NCBI GenBank assembly: GCA_037903355.1 | Contig: JBAJFE010000011.1 | Coordinates: 1,249,001 to 1,313,000, forward strand | DNA: 64,000 nucleotides | Reading direction: 5' to 3' | DNA from: Trichuris trichiura | Taxonomy: Eukaryota > Nematoda > Enoplea > Trichinellida > Trichuridae | In this document: positions 13,901-24,887 of the stretch, piece by piece | Position numbering within the stretch: position 1 is the first letter of the stretch | How the letters are laid out: the number at the start of each line of letters is the position of its first letter | Notes under the pieces: model-generated | Told to the model about the DNA's origin: nothing | What the model saw: only the letters and a program-made list of their open reading frames with translations | The model's database searches: none | Position numbers and translations under genes: made by a program

Positions 13901-16900
13901 TGTGAGCTCCGACTTTACCAGCAACGATTTTTCAACTCGCTTCTCGGCCGGTAAGGTTGCAACGTTGTTTCGCTGTTGTTTTGCTTTCAGCTTTTCTTGT
14001 TGTTCAGTTGAAAAAGTTACCGTCCTTTCTTGGTTCATTGATCAGACGATCATTAAGAGTTGCTTGATAATCCAAGGAGCGGTGGCCAATGCTTTCATAT
14101 TCCTTATTTCATCCGTTAGGGATTGCGATACGGCGTTGGCTCAACGCGCTCTCCTCTCTCTACAAACTATAAAAGCGTCGTCCTTAAGGGTTCGTCACTA
14201 CAGGCGCCCTTATAGCTCATTTTCTATCCAACGTTTTTTGCAGTGTCTCTGCTTGGCTTTGGAGCATCAGTTCGACGCGGTTGTGGAGGATCGTTCGTTG
14301 ATTATGCATCAGTTTTTGACGCTCAGTTCCATCCTACCCGACGCCCTCGTTCTCAATTGGGACTTCTTCCAAAGCCGCTTTGAAGTGCTTTCGTCAGAGA
14401 TGCAGTCGCATTTGGCTAGAGCGGGAAAGTTGTCCATTGCCGGAGGTGCGTTGCAAAGTGGGGATGAGTTTTTCCCGTATACGGCTGCCCTTTAAGACCT
14501 TTCGTTGGCCGACTTGGGCGGTAGCAAGCGCCGACCGTCACTGTCTCAGCAACTGATCGAGAGAGGTGGACAGCTTCGCTCCATATATAGGCATCTGCTG
14601 CAGACGTTGAGCGAGCAAAGAAAGGCGGACGACATTGACCGATTCAAACATCGCGATTCGACGAAAGGTAAAGTTTTTAAGAACATTAACCCCAAGAGGT
14701 TGTACACAGTTTGTTGGGTTCCTTTGACTGTCACGTTCGGACAAAGAAGCCGAAGAGTTTTGATCGTCTTGCAGATAGAAAAATGGCGGCATACTCGTCT
14801 TCATCATCTTCTTCGGCCGTAGCCCGCTCCGGTCGGCGCAAGCTCAGACGCGTAGTGTTCGCAATAACGTGGCTCAATTTGTGGAGAAGCCTTGGTCAGC
14901 AATCCCGTAGGGGCAGTACGTGGTCACATCGATTGAGCCAAACCTGACTTTTACCCTTTTTTTACATGCACTGAATGAACTACGATCCCGGCAACGGTTG
15001 TATCGGAAGGGTGGTTCCGTTATGACCGTTTGACATTGGTCACCACTTTCCCTTTATCCTGATAACCGTTTTCCATCTCACCTATGAATGAACCAATAGT
15101 TTACATCATTTGTTGGCTTCTAAAATTGTTTACTTTTTTTTTAGGAGAAGCAAAGCAACAGCAACAGCAGCAGCAGCAGCAACAGCAGGAGCAACAGCAA
15201 TCGGCGGAAGAAATAGCTGACGACGAGCAGTGCGCTGCCGATCTTAAGGGTATGAGAGATTATTGTTGAATTTAGCGTTTATTCCATCTAGGAAAGTCTT
15301 CTTGCAGACCCTTCAAAAATGCTTGAACGGATGAGCAATTTATCGCGAATGTCTAAGCTTCCAATTGAAAGTATGCCTGACGTTGATAACAAGGAGCAGT
15401 GTATGAAGGAGTCGAGTCGGCTGGTAGTGGCCTTGTTTATGAAGTTTCTGAGCAATCCATGCACGGCGTTTATCAATGCCGACGAGAAGGCGTCGGCAAA
15501 AAAGCAGAGTTCCGTACTTCGTCACTTGAATTTGCTTCTCGGCTACAGTATTCAAGAGAGGTCTTTTGGGATGCCGTCAAGTCGTTTGAGAGCATCACCT
15601 ATAGCCAACGTGTTCCTATTCAATCTGCCAAAGGTGCTTGACGGAAATGTCTTCTTTGCCAGACAGATTTTGCCAATAGCTTCTTCACTTCTCCTTTACT
15701 TACCGTCGCAAGATGCCAAGGCAACGTCGGAACGAGGAGCATGTTCAACACTTTGGTTGTTGGAACCATTGGCGCGTCATAGTTGGCTGTGGTCTTTACT
15801 GCTAATCCTATATAAGGTTTTTAACTATTCTTCTTAGAATTCACGCTTTTTCTAGAATATCCTTTTTTTCTTTAAGTATCAATTCGATCAACCGCCTATT
15901 AATGAAACGGTGCTTAGTCTGGTGGACATTGTCATTGGGACTCTGAATTCGCAAGTGCACAGATGTTCAAAAGTCCAAATGAACATTAGTAGCCCCAGCT
16001 TCCGATCTGCCGGTATGTATATCATTGTTTCGCTGCAAAATGTATAATATAACTTTATTGTTACGGAAAACAAAGAGCAAATTGTAGTCTCCGGATAAGA
16101 AAGGGGAATGAAGGCGGGTGACGGGATCACCCGCCTTCATTTCCCTTTCCTATCCGGAGACCACAACTTGTTCTTTGTTTTAACGGGATACTTCCTTAAC
16201 AATAAGTTATATGCTCTACATGAAGTTCGTTTGTTGCTTACCAAGACGCTGTTTTCAAAAATACATAGTAGCCTAAAATCGTCAGTTTCGTTTGGCAATA
16301 AGAACACACATCTAAGCAGTGCCTTTTGATCCTCGAGCATATTGGCTATTCCTTTTCATCTATGCTGAGGATTGGGTCCTCTTCAGTTGATTCTCATTCA
16401 TTTGTTTGTTGACGTATGTCTATTGAGCACTTAGGTAACTGAGCAAAGAGTGGCTGCTTGAATGCTGGCATATTTAGACTCAAGCGCTGCGGCAAGCTGC
16501 GAGAGTTTGTCCACGGAGTGGGAAGAGTTAAACGAAATTCCAACGTCGTCTGCGGATGGTTTCAAAATGCACGGTTCTCCTTTGGGCAGCTCAGCAGCGT
16601 TCCCGCGGAAACGAAAACCTATACCGAAACGTCAACTTACCTTTGACGAAAGGGAGGAGCGCGTTCTTGAAGACGCAGATCATTTGAACAGTACGGAACG
16701 ATCTTCGCACGATGAAGGTAATGTTTTTGCATACAATAATAGAGGTGCATATTTTATAAATATTTTTGTCAGCAGACGTCCATACTACCTCGTTCAATGT
16801 TGGCGCGCCATTGGAGGATTCCGAAACGGTTGACAGCACGAAGCACAGCACGTCAATTCAGTGCAGGCAAAGTATGTTGAACTGTACAGGTTTGTAGTTC

Positions 16901-19900
16901 AAGCTATCTGTATATTTTTTTTCAGCGGGCGATGCCGAGATTGACATTTCCAAAGGTATCGAAGCTACTGTTACCAGCGCGCGTGCGATGGTTCCGTCAG
17001 CTGGCCAAACACAAAGCTGTGCCGTATTCTATTGTTTTTATGACTGCAGTTTCCTTGTCTGATGATTGTTTTTTCTATAAGCAGGATGCCAATGGCCCCG
17101 TGCGTCCGAACTCGGTTACGCTGAAGCCTACCGTCAAAACTCCCGAAAACGTTGAGGCGAAGTTGTCTAGTCAGAAGGAAACTGCATTACGCGATTCGAA
17201 GGCAGTTCCGTCAGCTCGCGCGTCAATTGACAAAACGGCTGCGTCTTCAGCGTATGCAGTCGCCACACTTTTCTAAATTCACCATACTGCCTTTTAAGGA
17301 GCGCTTTGAATAAGCCGTATCTGACTGGTCGATCGAGGACGGATGATTCAGTTATGCAATGCAGATGCTTTAATTGCAATGCAATTTTGGAAGTGTGCGA
17401 CGAAGAGACCATATCGTTGGGCATTGTTTGTCTCTCAACGTTTATACATCGAGATCCCGCCATGGCCGCGCCTTATTTGCTCAAAATGCTCGTCACCGTT
17501 TTTAGACTTGCCAATCACGTCTTTCATCCGTGGCAGGAAAGCAGGTTTACCTTCCATGTTGGAGCGTATTCGAAAAGTTATTTCCATTTTGTCTCAACTT
17601 TTGTCTCAACTTTCAGTCACATTTTTGTACCGAGCAATTGTCGCAGCGTTGCGAGACAGTTTGTTCGAATTGTCTTGCACCAATTGGCGCCAAATAGACT
17701 GTTCGCTTCGTTGTTCGAAAGCGACATAATGGGTAGTTTTCTTGATCTGTTTTTTCTCTTCTGGCTAAGCAACAATTTTATCGATTGATGTTTAGAACCG
17801 CAATTTTTCAAAACGATTGCCTCTTGTCTGGCGGATTTTCAGGAGCTCAATTCCGTTCAGGTGATTCAACATCTGATGGAGGTTCGTGGCATTGCCTATC
17901 GCTGTCGTTGATCGTTGTTGTTTACGCAGGATTTGCAAGACTCACCGCCAACCAACACCGTTTGCATTTTGGCCAATCTCAGCGAATATATGCGTTATGT
18001 TCCTTACGATACATTTCTTCCAAATTGGACCATCGTTGTCGGCTGCTTTGACTCCTTTTTTCGATGTTTACTAAGCGAAGCATCGGATATTGGCCTATAC
18101 GTTCCGCACTTGTTGAATATTTTGAATAATCTCTTCCGGGTATCAAATTTTTCCAGCATACGGGTAAAGTGACGCGTTTGGATAGTTGGACCACGTATAC
18201 GCTCTTCTGTTCCACGTTTAGACGACGCCAAGTCTTTTGGACACGTGTTGCAAATTTCTCAGCCGTCTTTTGATCAGCTACTCGCTTAGCGTGGAAGAAG
18301 TTGTATCCTTATGTACGTCTTGTAGCAGAGCATTTTCTAAGGTGACTAATCCGTCCATTTTGCATCGATTTTTCAAGTGCTCTTTTCTCCTTTTTAGGAT
18401 CGCGACAAGTACACTCTCACAAGATGTTGTTTGAGCGAATTTTGTCAAGCCTTAAAGTTCAAGCATACGTTGAATGATAACAACTACATGACCATAATAA
18501 AAGTCAGTAAGCTTTAAGCAAACGTCCAATTGAATCAGTTGTTCTTCCTTCAGCTCATACTATACGACTTTGGTGAGCCTGTTGATTGTGACCTGGACAG
18601 AATGTTGGTAATTATTTGTGTTTTTCCTTCCAAAACGAAACGAAAATTGAAATTATTAAAATATGATTGTATAAGAATAGGATAGAGACGAATTAATGGA
18701 ACACCATCAAAACAAATTGAATAAAGCGTTCTTACAGATAAGTTGCGTAAAATATTACATATAGAAATGATGAAATAATGAAGAAAAAACGAAAATAAGT
18801 AAACAACCGTATAGCGAACTTTCTCTTTTGTAAGTTTTTCAAAAAATTGTCAATTCCGTGTAGTTCGCCGATGCGACGCGTCCGCTTGTTTCTGATTCGC
18901 AGAAAACGTTTATAGCCATATTCAAACGAATGATAATAGGCGCATTGTCCATTTTTAGTATCCGACCGCAGCGGTTGAATGTGCTCGACCTTTTCTTGTG
19001 GACTTCATTGAATTTCTGCAAGACTATCACGTGCTAAACCGAATGAAGGTTAGTAGCCTATTGGAGCGGAGCCATAAAAGGAGAAAACAGATTGTTTGGT
19101 AGAATGTTGCAAGGGAAAGTGGTGGACTGAGTCAAGATACTCTTGGCGGCGATTTGAAAATTGGTCTTGCCAAATATGTTGCGCACGAAATTTGTCGTAG
19201 CATAAGTCGGGATTCGCGCGCCATTTACCGCTATCTTCCGTGGCTATCGTCTCCACCGGCGGTTACTCAGTTGGGGTACACTTTTTCTCCGAAAAAAAAA
19301 TTGTAATATTCAAACAGCCAATTGACTTTTAACAGTGCAAACGAGTTCGTCGACTGCGTTGGTCGCGTACGCCTTTTGTCGTGGATTCTCATTGGTTCGC
19401 TGAGCTGTTCCGCCTCAGCCTTTAGTATGGCCATTCCAATCGACTGTTCTCATCGCATATCTGATTATATTCAATTTGTTCTTGCCGGTTTTGCCGAATT
19501 ATCCAACGTGAGCATATCGCCAAGCCCGAATTTATTACTTTTCCAATAAGTTTACTTGCAGCAATCTGTGCTCAACATGTCGGCACTTTTCCACGCTTTT
19601 CATTTATGCCAATTATGGACTATCTATTGCGAAGAGACTCTACTCCATTCTTGCAATTCGTCTTCGCGCGAAGAGGCCATTGCAAGCGTTATGGATTTTT
19701 GGGCGCGAATAACACCGGCCATTTTGCAGCTTCTTTCCCATTCCAAAGTGGTCAGTACTTGCTATCCGCCATTGGCCTTTTCATTTACCGCCAAATTATT
19801 CAGCTCGCGGATATGGTCAACTTGCACTTCTTAAATGCAGTCGAGGGTTTGCTGGAAGCCGATTCGGTCGTCTTGACAAGAGTATTTATTTAAAAAAATA

Positions 19901-20140
19901 ACTTCTAAGCCTTCTTTTCCGAAAAACCGCATTTTACAGCTGTACGCTATGTGGTATCCTATTTTGGCTGCCTATCATTCCAACATACCAAGTCATTTGA
20001 TGGTCAGATTAGATTTCTTTGAAAATTCCGTACAAAGTGCCACTGGACGTGACCTATCGCCATGGTTAAAAAAGATCGGCTTCAAAATAGGCCAAGTGGA
20101 GTTACAGTCTTCCGCGGCTACGCAATTCTACTCGGTCTGA
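7921..20140 (+). CDS. unc-79: UNC-79 homologue, NALCN channel complex subunit
   Basis: UNC-79 is a large cytosolic HEAT-like protein that, with UNC-80, stabilises the NALCN sodium-leak channel in neurons. Similarity to the animal family runs end to end: PSGLNIVNTLRYFQQTLL at the N-terminus, a Cys/His region (CFSEEC..RLCERCHQQRHS), YARVGGVWDKLSKKTDQLKE, LSLPGGADVFWSVV, LSTFIHRDPAMAAPYLLKML, and a C-terminus ending SSAATQFYSV. Phase-consistent exons include 7921..7948, 8016..8133, 8196..8356, 8413..8586, 8643..8720, 8854..8909, 8957..9086, 9132..9190, 10695..10853, 10912..11114, 11178..11361, 11424..11490, 11549..11586, 11638..11829, 11881..11969, 12026..12149, 12201..12314, 12663..12842, 13588..13736, 13793..13950, 14008..14189 and 14244..14445. 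Most introns are 40-65 bases; 9191..10694 is the longest. The start is my choice: ATG 7921 has a good context (AACCATGG) and its exon phase fits. Boundaries at 12.9-13.3, 14.5-15.3 and 16.4-17.3 kb are unresolved. A glutamine run lies near 15.15 kb. Confidence 0.93.
10205..10245 (+). repeat. Copy of the GAGCTTTC...GTCTTCAGC repeat module
   Basis: Inside the long unc-79 intron. The sequence runs GAGCTTTCGGG, a short spacer, then CCTGTCTTCAGC. The same module, with better-matching CCGGAGCTTTC and GACCCGTCTTCAGCGGTG ends, occurs in the palindrome at 42.8 kb and at 45.37 kb. A related CCCGTCTTCA word lies at 10011..10020. It is probably a degenerate piece of a dispersed foldback element. Confidence 0.5.
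15154..15200 (+). repeat. CAG/CAA repeat coding for glutamine in unc-79
   Basis: A run of CAA and CAG codons with one GAG interruption, in an exon preceded by a TTTTTTTAG acceptor. It encodes about 15 glutamines followed by an acidic segment. It sits in a stretch of UNC-79 that is poorly conserved between animals, so length variation may be tolerated. Confidence 0.75.
16065..16184. repeat. Foldback element (57-base arms) in an unc-79 intron
   Basis: Near-perfect inverted repeat: arms 16065..16121 and 16127..16184 around a five-base loop. Both arms contain the GTCTCCGGATA...GAAGGCGGGTGA core. It lies in the intron after the exon that ends near 16012, so it would form a strong hairpin in the pre-mRNA. 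The size and shape are those of a miniature inverted-repeat element; no autonomous partner is visible. Confidence 0.85.
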
Positions 20141-20177
20141 CTCTTACCTGTGTCAACTTGTACGCATGAAGTCGCTT

Positions 20178-20183
20178 AATAAA
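20178..20183 (+). terminator. Poly(A) signal of unc-79
   Basis: AATAAA 38 bases after the unc-79 stop codon, on the expected strand. Confidence 0.7.
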
Positions 20184-20193
20184 ACCATTTCTT

Positions 20194-20199
20194 TTATTT
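20194..20199 (-). terminator. Poly(A) signal of the RGG/RRM gene
   Basis: TTTATT on the plus strand reads AATAAA on the minus strand, 44 bases after the stop of the convergent RGG/RRM gene. The two poly(A) signals are only ten bases apart, so the two 3' ends probably overlap. Confidence 0.65.
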
Positions 20200-20242
20200 T
20201 TGATATGTCAAATGGTGAAGCGACCAAACGCCAACAGACAAC

Positions 20243-23200
20243 CTAATCGCATTCTTCTTCCTCATCGTCGTCGTCATCGTCATCTTCTTCAATATCATCC
20301 TCGTCCGCTCCAAAATCCTGTAGAATGAAAAATTAGCATAAGCACATTGTGCCAAAGTAATTACTTCTTCAACATCGTCGTCGTTATCATCCAAATCTAA
20401 ATCATCGTCGTCGGATTCAACACCTTCGTCATTATCGTCTTCGTCACTTTTCATGTCCGCAAAAGAGACGCTTGTTTTTGACGGTGACTTTGTTGCTTTT
20501 TTGTTTATCTTTTTTGGCGTTTCTTCCTTCTGGGACGGTTTCACGGAAGTTGCACTTTGCGCTTCACGTACACTCTTGTCCAATTTGTCTATCTTCTTTT
20601 TAGCTTTCTGCTTTGTCTGTTTGGTCGCAGTTTGTTTTTCACGTGCTGAAACGTTGCATGAGGAGCAAAGGAAGGCGCGCGTCAACAACAGTTTACTCTT
20701 CAAAGGGCGGCTGTATAGTACCGTAATAGGTACATCATTAAGCGACATGCTGCTTCCACTATTGAATGCTTCGCGCGTTTCGTCTGGCGTATTGAAAGTG
20801 ACCAGTCCGTATCGTGATCTTAAAAATACAAACAATATTACTTGAACCCGTAAAATGAATAAAGCTTGCACGCTACCTTGTCATCACTTCTACATGTTTG
20901 GCTTTTGGAAAGAGTTCCCTTATTTGCTCGTTGCTGACGTGAACGGGCAAATCGGAAATGAACAACTGAAGCTTATATATGAGTGGGGATAGCTCTGAAA
21001 GCGAGATCTGTTTACGCGGCAAAAAAGCCCCATGAGCAGCAGAATCTACCTTTCCTGCCTTTGGCGCTCTTTTGTCCACAATAGTCTACGACGACCTCTT
21101 TGTCTTTGATTTTGAAATTGTCCTTCAGCTTGGCGTATTGCTTCATCGTTGTTTCTTCGTCGGAGAAAATTAGAAAACCGTATCTGAACGATTAAAACTT
21201 CGGAAGTCGACCGCAAAGCAACAACCAATTAAGGTATACTTGGCATCTTGGCGAAATGGTTTGAATAATTCAAGTACTTTCGGTACGGTAGCTTTAATAT
21301 CCTCCACTGTGACGTCTCTGGGAAGATGGTTGATGAAAAGGCGGCAAGCATCCCGCCTTTTCAGTCTTCCAAGTTCTTCGGCAAGAACTTTTTCGTCCTC
21401 TAAAGAGCACCATTATTTTAAAACTTTACTTTGGCTGCTACGTTTTCTTACGTTCCACCGTCTCCAGTTCTTGCTGTATTTCTTTTGTCGACGCTGGTTT
21501 TTGCGACTGCAATTTTGCAGGCTTTTTATTAACCTCATCTTTGCCTGTTGACAGTAGCAGTAACAAGTTGCAAACAAGCCACTAACAGAACAAATACGCA
21601 GAATATACCTGTTTTTTTCAGTACTCCTTTGGTCGGTTTACTAGCTTGCGCGGGGGTGCTTGGTGTTACCTTTTCTAAAGAGGAGAAAGTTACGTCATGC
21701 GGTAGGGGGAAAGTCAAATTCCAACCGCGTTGTGTTTTTGCGCTTTTCTTAGACGGCTTCTCTTGCTTGGATTTGGATGGAAGATCTAAAACAACAGTAT
21801 TCGTTTAGATTCGATAACAAAGCGTCCCTTGAGGTACCTTGCATTTCTTCGTCTGATTGCTCATCTTTCTCCGCGATTTCCTCGCTAAGCTCTTCGGAAT
21901 CTAAGTCAATTTCGTCACTTATATCCTCATCGACTAAGTCGCTGTCGTCGGAATCTTCATCCTTTAAGAAAAAGCGGAAAATGACCCAATGCAGGCCGTC
22001 AACGATAACAAATACTAATTAAACCTGCATTTAACTAATTCATACTGTAAAAAATTTCCAAAAAAACGTTACCATAACCGAACTTTTCGCTGCGACTTTT
22101 TTTGACGACGTCATCTTCAAAGTTGCTAAAATTGTAGTACGATAATGGACATCTTTCACTAGCAGCTCATTGAAGAGCGCGTAGAATGGACGCCAACTTA
22201 TACTGAAAAGCAAGATTGTACCTTTCGCTTGACCTGTTTCCTTCGCAGCACTCTTTTCGGCTAATTCTAAAAAGAAGCTGAAATTTTCCTTTATGCTTGA
22301 CGAACAGTGCAAATAAGCTCACTTGAACGTTTTCCCTCCATTTTGGTAGGTACGGCCGGTTTTGCTTGTCCTAAACGCGAACGGACTTCAATGGAAAGCG
22401 TGGGGATACTGATAAATTTCAACCTTTTTGCTTTTCCTTCTTTTTCATCGTTCCCCCTTTTTTTGCTTGCATTTTGGTCAACGTCTCTTGCTCATCCGAA
22501 TCTAAACTCAGTGGTTGTAGCGGAGTACAAGTGCTTACCAAGTTGGTACCAAGGTCGCTTCCAGCACCCTGATCATTGCCTGCTACTCCTTCGGAAGGCA
22601 TTTCTTCGTCACTTAAATCCAACTCCATGGATTCTTGAAAGAATAGCAAAGTTAAAAGTTGATCGAATTTGCAACTGCAAAGATACCTTCGTCCTCTAAG
22701 TCACTGTCGTCCAAGGAAGATGCATCTGACAGTTCTTCCGCAGTTAACTCTACATCCTCCTCTTCCGCCTCTAGCTCGCTAGTAAGCTTTCTCTTCTTGT
22801 TTGTTGCTCCTTCATCATAGACACGACGTTTGCCCCCTCTTTCGCCGCGAAAGCTACCTGATTTACCATCATTGAAACCACGCTCCATTCCTTGGTTAGC
22901 GTGTCCAAATGAACTGCCTTTGTTAGAAAAGGAAGCCCGTCGCTTCCCTCTTGACAAATCACCACGATTTTCCCCTCCACCTCGAATCTTCATGCCACCA
23001 CGACTTTGAAAGTTGCCACGTTTGCCGCGAAAATCTCCGCGACCACCGCCAGGACCACCACCAAATGTGGATCCACCGTCGCCACCCTTCGGGCCGAACC
23101 CTGATTTACCATTAGTCCGGCCACGCGAATCTGGGCCGCCGAAGCCGCCTCCGCGTCGTGGATTGCCGCCTCGAGCAACTCTTGTATCTCCCTACGAAAA

Positions 23201-23432
23201 TAAACAAATTTATTAATAGAGCTTAAAATGTTCATGGTTTTAAGGTCTTCTACGGCTTTTCCCGTTTTTTTGTTAACAAAAAAACGGGAAAAGCCGTAGA
23301 AGACCTTACAACCATGAAAATACGGCCCGTTACAAAACACCCCGTTTTCAAGAGCTTAAAATATTGTCTAAATCTTAATACAACTGAACAAACTAGCCAT
23401 CAGCAACAAATACTTACTCCTCGTCTGACCAT
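20243..23432 (-). CDS. Nucleolin-like RNA-binding protein, RGG first, two RRMs
   Basis: Probably a nucleolar or nuclear RNA-binding protein. Start MVRRG at 23432..23418 is followed by a 226-base intron. The next exon (23191..22687) opens with about 110 residues rich in Gly, Arg and RGG/RGR motifs and ends in an acidic tract. Small exons follow with matching phases: 22633..22424, 22370..22323, 22266..22222, then more. They alternate Asp/Glu tracts with Lys/Ser-rich linkers (for example SKSKQEKPSKKSAKTQR). Two RRMs come next: RNP2 RLFINHLP with RNP1 KYGFLIFS, and RNP2 LFISDLPV with RNP1 RYGLVTF. The C-terminus is Lys-rich and ends in a long Asp/Glu tail, stop at 20243. Nucleolin has acidic tracts first, four RRMs and a C-terminal RGG tail; here the RGG part is N-terminal and acidic tracts lie on both sides of the RRMs. 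The name is by composition only. Confidence 0.82.
23218..23362. repeat. Foldback element flanked by 12-base direct repeats
   Basis: In the first intron of the RGG/RRM gene. AGAGCTTAAAAT occurs at 23218..23229 and again at 23351..23362. Between them are inverted arms (about 23233..23272 and 23275..23316, centre GTTAAC) containing AAGGTCTTCTACGGCTTTTC, followed by an unpaired tail with CCCGTTA and CACCCCGTTTTCA. The element at 62.9 kb has the same layout and tail. The flanking repeats look like target-site duplications. Confidence 0.8.
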
Positions 23433-23817
23433 TACGCCGCGGAAATTTTAGAAACGTTTTGGACAACAAGGCCACTACAGTATCCGATCAAATACTATAT
23501 TTTCGTCAAACCTGAGCGCACTAGTACGTTTGCGTCAAAAGAAAGAAAACAAAAGATAAGGGCAAGTTTCAAAAGTTGCGGTACATTTCAAAAAGGTAAA
23601 ATTTAATTTTCCATATTAGAATTAAGCTCTGAAAGGTACTTTTTTGTTACAAACGTTTTTTTTGAAAAGCCTGTCGCTTCTAACTTTTAATCAATCAGTT
23701 TTGGCGGTGCATGCTTTGTCGTTACCGTTTGCGCGGTAAGCGCTAAGCGTTTGCTCAAACGTTGCCTTAGGTGAACCTTTGTTCCTACAGTACGCGTTTG
23801 GTTTATTTGTCCTTGAA
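23433..23817. promoter_or_regulatory. Divergent promoter region between RGG/RRM gene and ADAT2
   Basis: The two start codons point away from each other across 385 bases, so this spacer must hold both promoters unless transcripts are trans-spliced. No clear TATA box is seen. A strong splice acceptor, TTCCTACAG, ends at 23790, 28 bases before the ADAT2 ATG; it could serve a 5' intron or a spliced leader. Confidence 0.5.
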
Positions 23818-24336
23818 ATGGGTTTGTATTGCAGCGAATATTTGAGTGAGGCTTTTCTTTTGGCGGAAGAAGCGCTTGCAAATGGCGAAGTGCCGGTTGG
23901 TTGTGTTTTAGTTCGTAATCGGCAAGTTATTGGGTCCGGGCGCAATGTTGCCAACGAATGCAAAAACGGCACCCGCCACGCGGAGATGGTGGCTTTCGAT
24001 CAGGCTACGCGCTGGTTCGACTCGCAGAAAGTGCCAACAACCTTTGACCTGACCGATGCATTCCTTTACGTTACCTCCGAACCTTGCATGATGTGCGCCG
24101 CGGCTATTTGCCAACTTAAAGTTGGCACTTTGGTCTTTGGGTGTCGCAACGAAAGATTCGGCGGCTTTGGTTCCGTCGTTCACGTGCAAAACGTCTTTGG
24201 CTATCAATATCCGGTACAAGTTTATCCTGATGTCTGTCGCGATAGGGCAATAGCCCTATTACAGCGCTTTTATGAAGGAGAAAATCCCAATGTCCCAATT
24301 GGCAATGTGAAGCGCAAGCGCAAAATTCTACGCTGA
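23818..24336 (+). CDS. ADAT2: tRNA-specific adenosine deaminase subunit ADAT2
   Basis: Catalytic subunit of the ADAT2-ADAT3 enzyme that converts adenosine to inosine at the wobble position (34) of several tRNAs. A single exon of 172 codons, the usual ADAT2 size. The deaminase zinc site is complete: THE-type motif RHAEMVA (His ligand, catalytic Glu) and the paired-Cys motif SEPCMMCAAA, with VPVGCVLV upstream. FGCRNERFGGFGS matches the family's loop after the zinc site. The C-terminus ends KRKRKILR, a basic tail as in animal ADAT2, where it helps bind tRNA. ATG 23818 gives the family N-terminus; in-frame sequence before it lies past a likely splice acceptor. It is divergent from the RGG/RRM gene and 551 bases ahead of the cold-shock gene. 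Confidence 0.95.
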   Translation: MGLYCSEYLSEAFLLAEEALANGEVPVGCVLVRNRQVIGSGRNVANECKNGTRHAEMVAFDQATRWFDSQKVPTTFDLTDAFLYVTSEPCMMCAAAICQLKVGTLVFGCRNERFGGFGSVVHVQNVFGYQYPVQVYPDVCRDRAIALLQRFYEGENPNVPIGNVKRKRKILR

Positions 24337-24887
24337 AGGTCGCAAGTAAGTTTGGCGGCCTTGTTAATTTGCGTACGCTTTCTAAAATTCACTTACGTAC
24401 TGCCATCTGGACATTCTTTTTTCTCGAGCTGAGAACATAAGTCTGCAAGCGTGCATTACTCATAGGTATCTACAGCCCGTTTCTCAGAATGTTTACTTCA
24501 TCCCGCTTCTCGGTTACGGCATCTTAACCTGCCAACTTAGTAACGACAGGTTCAATAGACTTGATTGCTATGCCAAATGTTTCTATATCCCTGACTGTTT
24601 CCAATAGACGTTGAAGAAGAAAAATTTTAAATTGTTTGTAAAGCATTAATATTTTGCTGCATGTTTACACAGCCGTAGGTCGTGTAGTTGCTTTGAAAAA
24701 TTTTTGTTTCGTTAAAGCTATCGTCTGACAAGGAGTGTTGATTTGCAGGTACAAGAAGCAAACTACCGATTTCGGTTAGGTCGATGAAATTGTTACCGTA
24801 CTTCTACCAGTCACCCGCGTGTGCTCGCTCCAATCTCGCGTCAGCAATTGCACAAAACAAGTGGACCAGTAATTGTTTTATTTATAG

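Noticed and set aside
20453..20845. 130-codon plus-strand frame with Phe/Ser-rich product
   Set aside because: It lies opposite the Lys/Glu-rich exon of the RGG/RRM gene; such frames arise automatically opposite acidic and lysine codons.
23013..23216. Proline-rich open frame on the plus strand
   Set aside because: It is the antisense shadow of the Gly/Arg-rich exon of the RGG/RRM gene on the minus strand, which has good splice sites and a coherent protein.
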